A stretch of DNA of 56,664 nt from Enterobacterales bacterium. GTDB taxonomy: Bacteria > Pseudomonadota > Gammaproteobacteria > Enterobacterales > Enterobacteriaceae. Numbering within the stretch: the stretch's first letter is position 1; each line of letters begins with the position of its first letter. The position numbers were made by a program, and so were the translations under genes. Under the pieces are notes generated by a model. The model saw nothing but the letters and a program-made list of their open reading frames with translations, did not search any database and was not told the origin of the DNA. The stretch lies in assembly GCA_015654925.1 (NCBI GenBank), contig JAATFX010000080.1, forward strand, positions 1 to 56,664, read 5' to 3'. This document shows positions 52,012 through 56,664 of the stretch, in pieces.

Positions 52012-53397
52012 ATGCTGAAGATTTATAATACCCTGACACGACAAAAAGAGGATTTTAAACCTATCCATGCCGGTAAGGTCGGTATTTACGTGTGTGGCGT
52101 CACCGTCTATGACCTGTGTCATATCGGCCACGGCCGGACTTTCGTCGCTTTTGATGTCGTCACCCGCTATCTGCGTTTCAAGGGTTACGAGGTGAATTAT
52201 GTGCGCAATATTACCGATATTGACGACAAAATCATTAATCGCGCCGCTAAAAACCATGAAAGCATCCATCAGCTCACCGAGCGCATGATTAACGAAATGC
52301 ATCAGGATTTCGACGCCCTGAATATTTTGCGCCCCGACGAAGAACCGCGCGCCACCCGCTACATGGACGACATCGTGGCGATGGTGGAGACGCTGCTGCA
52401 AAAAGGACATGCCTACGTGGCCGCCGACGGCGATATTCTGTTTGCCGTTGATAGCGACCCGACCTATGGCGTACTTTCCCGCCAGGACCTGGACCAGCTT
52501 CAGGCCGGCGCGCGGGTGGACGTGGGCGATGTTAAACGCAATCCCATGGATTTCGTGCTGTGGAAAATGTCCAAGGAGGGCGAACCCAGCTGGCCGTCCC
52601 CCTGGGGCGAAGGGCGCCCGGGCTGGCATATCGAATGTTCGGCCATGAACTGCAAGCAGTTGGGCAGTCATTTTGATATTCACGGTGGGGGATCGGACCT
52701 GATGTTTCCCCATCACGAAAACGAAATCGCCCAATCGAGCTGCGCCCACGACGGTCCCTATGTCAATTATTGGATGCATTCGGGCATGGTGATGGTCGAT
52801 CGGGAAAAAATGTCCAAGTCCCTGGATAACTTTTTTACCGTGCGCGATGTGCTGAAATATTATGATGCGGAAACGGTGCGCTATTTCTTGATGTCCGGCC
52901 ATTACAGCAGTCAGCTGAACTACAGCGAGGATAACCTCAAACAGGCCAGGTCCTCCCTGGAGCGCCTGTATATCGCGCTGCGCGGCACCGATCCGCTCAC
53001 CCCGCCGGCGGGCGGCGAAGCGTTCGTGGCCCAGTTCACCGCCGCCATGGACGATGATTTCAATACTCCCGAAGCCTATTCGGTGCTGTTTGAAATGGCC
53101 CGCGAAGTGAATCGCCTGAAGGTGGAAAACCCGGCGGCGGCCGTCGGCCTGGCCGCGGCGCTGCGGGATCTGGCTAATGTATTGGGCCTTTTGGCGCAAG
53201 ATCCTGAACAATTCCTGCAGCACGGCGCGCAGGTGAATGTTGACGAGACCGCCCGGATAGAAGCCTTGATCAAGCAGCGCAATGATGCGCGCCGCAATAA
53301 AGAGTGGAAACTGGCGGATGAAGCGCGCGATAAGCTTAACGAGCTGGGCATCGTGCTGGAGGACAGCGCCGAAGGCACCATTTGGCGGCGCGGTTAA
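52012..53397 (+). CDS. cysS: Cysteinyl-tRNA synthetase CysS
   Basis: The 461-residue class I synthetase has E. coli length. Motifs are HIGH in [10 protein letters not shown] and KMSKS in [12 protein letters not shown]. The zinc ligands that read cysteine are in [16 protein letters not shown] and [10 protein letters not shown]. The C-terminal helical anticodon-binding domain ends [12 protein letters not shown]. It is transcribed alone and ends at a strong hairpin. Confidence 0.98.
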   Translation: MLKIYNTLTRQKEDFKPIHAGKVGIYVCGVTVYDLCHIGHGRTFVAFDVVTRYLRFKGYEVNYVRNITDIDDKIINRAAKNHESIHQLTERMINEMHQDFDALNILRPDEEPRATRYMDDIVAMVETLLQKGHAYVAADGDILFAVDSDPTYGVLSRQDLDQLQAGARVDVGDVKRNPMDFVLWKMSKEGEPSWPSPWGEGRPGWHIECSAMNCKQLGSHFDIHGGGSDLMFPHHENEIAQSSCAHDGPYVNYWMHSGMVMVDREKMSKSLDNFFTVRDVLKYYDAETVRYFLMSGHYSSQLNYSEDNLKQARSSLERLYIALRGTDPLTPPAGGEAFVAQFTAAMDDDFNTPEAYSVLFEMAREVNRLKVENPAAAVGLAAALRDLANVLGLLAQDPEQFLQHGAQVNVDETARIEALIKQRNDARRNKEWKLADEARDKLNELGIVLEDSAEGTIWRRG

Positions 53398-53429
53398 GGT
53401 AGCTAATACCGCCCGCTTTGCCGGCGGCG

Positions 53430-53471
53430 AAAACAAGCAGGGCGCGGTATTATCCGCGCCCTGCTTGTTTT
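53430..53471. terminator. Bidirectional terminator between cysS and ybcJ
   Basis: A perfect 18-bp stem, AAAACAAGCAGGGCGCGG (53430-53447) with its complement at 53454-53471, and a TATTAT loop. The A and T ends let it serve both convergent genes. It is the longest perfect hairpin noticed in the window. Confidence 0.94.
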
Positions 53472-53517
53472 GCGCCATAGCGACCCGCGGCCAACGCGGC
53501 CCGGCGCCGGCCGTGGC

Positions 53518-53730
53518 TTATTCGACGACTTTCACCGTCTGGCCCAAAAATTCCACCTGCTGGTCGGCGATGATTTTGCACCGCTTGCGGGTTTCCATTA
53601 CGCCGTTTACCTTGACCTGCTGACCATAAATCGCGGTTTTTGCCGCCGCGCCGCTGTGACACCAACCCTGAATTTTCAGTAAATCGCACAGTTCAATGTA
53701 CGGATGGCCATCAAGAGAAAAAGTTTCCAT
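53518..53730 (-). CDS. ybcJ: S4-like RNA-binding protein YbcJ
   Basis: The 70-residue protein (METFSLDGHPYIELCDLLKI, then AKTAIYGQQVKVNGVMETRK) has the S4 alpha-L RNA-binding fold and matches E. coli YbcJ. It probably binds structured RNA, possibly ribosome or tRNA, but no target is proven. It follows folD after 12 bp and is probably co-transcribed. Confidence 0.95.
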   Translation of the reverse strand: METFSLDGHPYIELCDLLKIQGWCHSGAAAKTAIYGQQVKVNGVMETRKRCKIIADQQVEFLGQTVKVVE

Positions 53731-53742
53731 CGTATTCCGCCG

Positions 53743-54606
53743 TTAAGATGCTATATCGTGAAAGTCTTCACATGCCTGCAAAGTGTTTTGAATCAACGTG
53801 GCGACCGTCATCGGACCGACGCCGCCGGGTACCGGGGTAATGTAGGAGGCGCGCTGGGAGGCCACTTCAAAGTTAACGTCGCCCACGACTTTGCCGCTGG
53901 GCAGGCGATTAATACCGACATCCAGCACTACCGCACCCGGTTTAATCCATTCGCCGGGAATAAATCCCGGTTTACCGACCGCCACCACCAGCAGATCGGC
54001 ATATTCAATATGACGCTGTAAATCTTTGGTAAACCGGTGGGTCACGGTGACGGTGCAACCGGCCAGCAGCAACTCCATGCTCATCGGCCGCCCGACGATA
54101 TTCGACGCGCCCACCACCACGGCATTCACGCCGAACGTCTCTATCTGATAACGTTCGAGCAGGGTAATAATGCCGCGCGGCGTACAGGGCCGCAGCAACG
54201 GTGCGCGCTGGCACAGCCGGCCGACGTTATACGGATGGAAACCGTCGACGTCTTTATCCGGGGCGATGCGCTCCAGCACGTTAATGTTATCCATGCCCGC
54301 CGGCAGCGGCAGTTGAACCAGAATGCCGTCGATTCGCCAGTCGGCATTCAGGTTATCGATCAGTTCCAGCAGTTCGGCCTCGGTGATCGTACCGGGCAAA
54401 TGATATGACTGGGACAGAAAACCCACATCCTCGCAGGCCTTGCGTTTATTGGCCACGTAGATTTGCGATGCCGGATCTTCCCCCACCAGCACCACGGCCA
54501 GGCCGGGCGCGCGTTTTCCGTTGCTTAAGCGTTGTTGAACCCGCAGCGCCACTTCATCCCTGACCTGCTGGGCAATTGTTTTACCATCAATAAGTTTAGC
54601 AACCAT
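53743..54606 (-). CDS. folD: Bifunctional methylenetetrahydrofolate dehydrogenase/cyclohydrolase FolD
   Basis: The 287-residue enzyme interconverts 5,10-methylene- and 10-formyl-tetrahydrofolate using NADP. Catalytic Lys lies in [10 protein letters not shown], the cofactor site is [19 protein letters not shown], and the C-terminal signature is [10 protein letters not shown]. The start [15 protein letters not shown] follows E. coli; an ATG four codons upstream (MPIL) is less likely. It heads a small operon with ybcJ. Confidence 0.97.
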   Translation of the reverse strand: MVAKLIDGKTIAQQVRDEVALRVQQRLSNGKRAPGLAVVLVGEDPASQIYVANKRKACEDVGFLSQSYHLPGTITEAELLELIDNLNADWRIDGILVQLPLPAGMDNINVLERIAPDKDVDGFHPYNVGRLCQRAPLLRPCTPRGIITLLERYQIETFGVNAVVVGASNIVGRPMSMELLLAGCTVTVTHRFTKDLQRHIEYADLLVVAVGKPGFIPGEWIKPGAVVLDVGINRLPSGKVVGDVNFEVASQRASYITPVPGGVGPMTVATLIQNTLQACEDFHDIAS

Positions 54607-54731
54607 CAGAATCGGCAATCCATCATTGTAATAGTGCTGAGATGGGGGGTATTTTGGCAGAAGCGCGGCCCGCTGTCAGGCACTGAATGAAATCCTTTTG
54701 TTCAGCTTGCAGCCACTCGGGTGAAAAGCCA

Positions 54732-54759
54732 TTGACTCGACCCGCCCGCTCCGTATAAT
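54732..54759 (+). promoter_or_regulatory. Sigma-70 promoter of the tRNA-Arg gene
   Basis: TTGACT and a perfect TATAAT are separated by 16 bp. They lie 33 bp before the mature tRNA start. Confidence 0.8.
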
Positions 54760-54792
54760 CCAAACCGCATCAACCGGCAACACCGCCGCCGT

Positions 54793-54869
54793 GCGCCCTT
54801 AGCTCAGTCGGATAGAGCAACGGCCTTCTAAGCCGTAGGTCACTGGTTCGAATCCAGTAGGGCGTACCA
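54793..54869 (+). tRNA. argU: tRNA-Arg (anticodon UCU)
   Basis: The 77-nt cloverleaf has D stem GCTC/GAGC, anticodon stem ACGGC/GCCGT with loop CTTCTAA (anticodon TCT, reading AGA), T stem ACTGG/CCAGT with TTCGAAT, and an encoded ACCA end. The acceptor stem GCGCCCT/AGGGCGT closes with a G1-U72 pair, where E. coli argU has G-C. The gene serves as a prophage attachment site in E. coli (DLP12); an integrase remnant lies directly downstream here. Confidence 0.96.
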
Positions 54870-54884
54870 TTTATATTCAATGGG

Positions 54885-55155
54885 TTAGGCCTCTTTCTTT
54901 TTCTCCACAATATCGCAAAGTGCCAGATTAGTGACATGAATGCCAATCATGCCGTCTAATTTCTTCGCGTGCTCGGTTAGATGGTTAGGTGCTAGATGCG
55001 CGTAGCTACGCACCATTTCTATGCTTTTCCATCCGCCCATTTCTTGTAGCGCTGATAGTGGTACCCCTAATTGGATTAACCAACCCGCCCAGGTATGTCG
55101 CAAGTCATAAGCGGCAGTAGATGAGGGTGTTAGCTTTGATGATCCCACCAAAGAT
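54885..55155 (-). pseudogene. Truncated phage-type tyrosine recombinase (integrase C terminus)
   Basis: The last 88 or so residues of a tyrosine recombinase remain. They include [15 protein letters not shown] with the catalytic Arg and His, [13 protein letters not shown] with the second His replaced by Trp as in many phage enzymes, and YAHLAPNHL with the nucleophile Tyr. The C terminus ends 15 bp from the tRNA 3' end, facing it, as for prophages integrated at tRNA genes. Upstream the frame is cut by an IS fragment at about 55156, so the protein is inactive. The identity of the lost phage is unknown. Confidence 0.88.
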
Positions 55156-55250
55156 CTAAGTTTCGGTGAAACGCGCTTTTTTCATGATGCCCCCCGTTGA
55201 TTATATTTTAACCAGAGAACTCCATTAAGCGGTAAGACTAACTTTAGGGG
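55156..55250 (-). mobile_element. Fragment of an IS3-family element: left end and first codons of orfA
   Basis: On the minus strand a CCCCCTAAAGTTAG end-like sequence is followed by a leader and ATG AAA AAA, reading MKKARFTET and then a stop. This resembles the start of IS407-group OrfA, where Gln normally stands at the stop position. The element is cut immediately after, at the integrase remnant. Confidence 0.6.
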
Positions 55251-55251
55251 G

Positions 55252-55368
55252 GCGACACTACGACGTGATGGCATTGAAGTGAATCACAAAAAAGCCTATC
55301 GCATCTATCATGAAAAGGGATTGGCAATACATCGAAGGCGCAGATGCAAAGGGCTACCGGCGGCTTAA
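55252..55368 (+). pseudogene. Fragment of an IS3-family transposase OrfB
   Basis: The plus-strand frame reads ATLRRDGIEVNHKKAYRIYH and then EKGLAIHRRRRCKGLP before a stop. This is the HTH_21 region typical of IS3-family OrfB (cf. LRREGxxVNHKRVYRLY). Only about 38 codons remain. It directly abuts the oppositely oriented orfA fragment, so the old element was rearranged or two copies met here. Confidence 0.75.
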
Positions 55369-55370
55369 TT

Positions 55371-55442
55371 ACTAGGGGCAGGTCAGATTAGCGGTGGATG
55401 CTTATCTAAATCCTTAAGTCTGGTTTGACGAGAACCCCTAGT
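55371..55442. repeat. Short inverted repeat flanking 56 bp before the IS3-type element
   Basis: ACTAGGGG (55371-55378) and CCCCTAGT (55435-55442) are inverted copies. The second touches the proposed IS left end. It may be chance or a remnant end. No gene is recognised between them. Confidence 0.35.
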
Positions 55443-55497
55443 GTCAGGATACTTGTCACCCCCATCATAAATCCTAATGGGGCGATGGGGACATTTT

Positions 55498-55980
55498 ATG
55501 AAGCGCATTTCACCGGAGCGAAAGGCGGCCACACTGGCTAAACTCCTTCCTCCGTATAACATGACGGTCAGCGCAGTTGCACAAATGGAAGGGATATCGG
55601 AAGCTACTTTGTATAATTGGCGTAGTCAGGCTAAAGCAGAGGGGAAACCGGTGCCGGGTGCAGACAAAAACAGCGAACAGTGGCCGGCGCAAGCCCGCTT
55701 AGCGGTGATTATCGAGACCGCCACACTCAGTGAGACCGACATTGCGGCGTACTGCCGTAAAAAAGGTCTGTATCCAGAGCAGATCACCCAATGGAAACAG
55801 GCTTTTTTACAGGTGCCGCCGGCGGAAGATCGTGCTGCTCTGAAACAGGTCCAGAAAGAAAATAAGCAGTTAAAAAAGGAACTGATCCGTAAGGAAAAAG
55901 CCCTGGCGGAGGCGGCAGCGATACTGGTGTTGCGAAAGCGGTTGCGGGACTACTACGGGGAAACGGACGAGGACGACTGA
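55498..55980 (+). CDS. IS3-family transposase OrfA (helix-turn-helix subunit)
   Basis: The 160-residue protein starts MKRISPERKAATLAKLLPPY, with a helix-turn-helix (VSAVAQMEGISEATLYNWR) that recognises the IS ends. A C-terminal leucine-zipper-like coiled coil follows (LKQVQKENKQLKKELIRKEK then ALAEAAAILVLRKRL). A longer GTG/ATG start seven codons upstream is possible. The frame ends at TGA inside the region where orfB is already open in the -1 frame, so a fused OrfAB by frameshifting, or separate OrfB initiation, is expected. Confidence 0.9.
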   Translation: MKRISPERKAATLAKLLPPYNMTVSAVAQMEGISEATLYNWRSQAKAEGKPVPGADKNSEQWPAQARLAVIIETATLSETDIAAYCRKKGLYPEQITQWKQAFLQVPPAEDRAALKQVQKENKQLKKELIRKEKALAEAAAILVLRKRLRDYYGETDEDD

Positions 55981-55982
55981 CG

Positions 55983-56664
55983 CCCGTAACCGAACGCCAA
56001 ACGCTCATCGGCTATGTCCGTGAGGCGACGGACAGTGGTGCCAGGTTGTTGGTAGCGCTCAGGGAAATCAGCCTGAGCGAACGGACTTGGCGACGGTGGC
56101 ATCAGCGTGTGGAAGACGGTCGGCCGAGCGCTATCAGACCCGTGCCCGGCAACCGGCTCACAGCAGAGGAAGAGCAGCAGATACTGGCGGTGTGTCATCG
56201 ACCGGACTATGCCAGCTTACCGCCGTCTCAAATAGTCCCGCGCCTGGCGGATGAGGGGATTTATCTGGCCAGCGAATCGTCTTTTTACCGTGTGCTGCGG
56301 CGCCACGGCGAGGTCCATCGCCGTGGGCGACAACAGACCAGTCACCAGGCCCGTCCCGTGACAACCTGGAAAGCGACGGGGCCGAATCAGGTCTACACCT
56401 GGGATATTACCTGGCTGCCGTCGGTGGTGAAAGGTCGCTGGTATTACCTGTATCTGGTGGAAGATATCTTCAGCCGGAAAATCGTGGGTGATGAAGTCCA
56501 TGAGGAAGAAAGCGGTGAGTGGGCAGCGGCATTGATGGAGCGCACGGTGCTGGGTGAGCACTGTTACCGGCAACCGCTAGTGTTGCATGCGGACAATGGC
56601 GCGGCGATGAAGTCCCAGACGCTGAAAGCCAAGTTGGAAGAGTTAAAAATCACGCCATCGCACA
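55983..56664 (+). CDS. IS3-family transposase OrfB (DDE domain), 3' end outside window
   Basis: From 55983 the -1 frame relative to orfA is open to the window end (227 codons), reading PVTERQTLIGYVREATDSG. It contains HTH_21-like LPPSQIVPRLADEGIYLASE and an rve integrase core with the first catalytic Asp in YTWDITWLP and the second in LHADNGA; the Glu would lie downstream. The exact start is unknown: no ATG sits at the junction (CTGACG there), so expression by -1 frameshifting from orfA is likely. It supplies strand cleavage and transfer. Confidence 0.9.

Larger units (their letters stand above)
55442..56664 (+). mobile_element. IS3-family insertion sequence (right part outside window)
   Basis: The left end probably begins at TGTCAGGATACTTGTCACCC (55442), 56 bp before orfA. 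It holds orfA and the first two-thirds of orfB in the -1 frame, the standard IS3 layout. The right end and any target duplication lie beyond the window. Both reading frames are intact as far as seen, so it may be active. Confidence 0.8.

Noticed and set aside
51862..53478. 538-codon open frame antisense to cysS
   Set aside because: A shadow frame of cysS, extending into flanking non-coding DNA; no recognisable domain.

Overview
The window is a gene-dense, high-GC chromosomal segment of an Enterobacterales gammaproteobacterium. Almost every protein is a close full-length relative of its Escherichia coli K-12 counterpart, and gene order follows the E. coli ppiD-to-argU stretch, with blocks removed and a few added. 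Proteins, small RNA and operators look most like the Sodalis / Pectobacteriaceae / Yersiniaceae side of the order: a YmoA-length Hha, a cysteine desulfhydrase beside decR, a three-metal-domain CopA and a monomeric isocitrate dehydrogenase. The genus is inference. No core gene is visibly broken, so this does not look like a strongly reduced symbiont genome.

Layout. 1-5966: ppiD, ybaV, a ribbon-helix-helix gene, queC, and a divergent cysteine desulfhydrase / Lrp-family regulator pair. 6018-11545: the heterodimeric ABC exporter mdlAB, then the nitrogen operon glnK-amtB with a sigma-54 promoter and an NtrC site. 11641-13992: tesB, ybaY, ybaZ and the 4.5S RNA gene ffs. 14582-21749: the tomB-hha pair, the zinc-independent ribosomal proteins ykgM-ykgO, and acrAB with divergent acrR. 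21779-31102: rsmS (ybaM), priC, apt, dnaX with a programmed frameshift site, ybaB-recR, htpG with a textbook sigma-32 promoter, adk and hemH. 31107-42985: ybaL, ybaK-fsr, ybaP, copA/cueR, qmcA-ybbJ and tesA-ybbO-ybbN. 42953-48611: ybbAP and a monomeric NADP-isocitrate dehydrogenase. 48686-54606: purEK with a PurR box, lpxH, ppiB, cysS, ybcJ and folD. 54793-56664: tRNA-Arg(UCU), a truncated phage-type integrase at its 3' end, two fragments of an old IS3-like element, and the left part of a more intact IS3-family element running off the window.

Compared with E. coli K-12 (from memory), the segment lacks fadM, ybaE, cof, ybaA, ylaBC, maa, mscK, ybaN, aes, gsk, ushA, ybaQ, glsA, ybaT, fetAB, the rhs/allantoin block, ybcI and the sfm cluster. 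The gains are the cysteine desulfhydrase, the ribbon-helix-helix gene, ykgMO at this site, and the monomeric isocitrate dehydrogenase.

I did not find a clearly new multi-gene system. The points most worth checking are: a possible programmed frameshift in copA that would release a two-domain copper chaperone; the fully equipped dnaX frameshift site next to an expanded linker; an 86-bp dispersed intergenic repeat present twice; a duplicated start-region minisatellite between qmcA and ybbJ; a 12-codon leader-like ORF with a hairpin upstream of the isocitrate dehydrogenase; and the layered mobile-element debris at argU.
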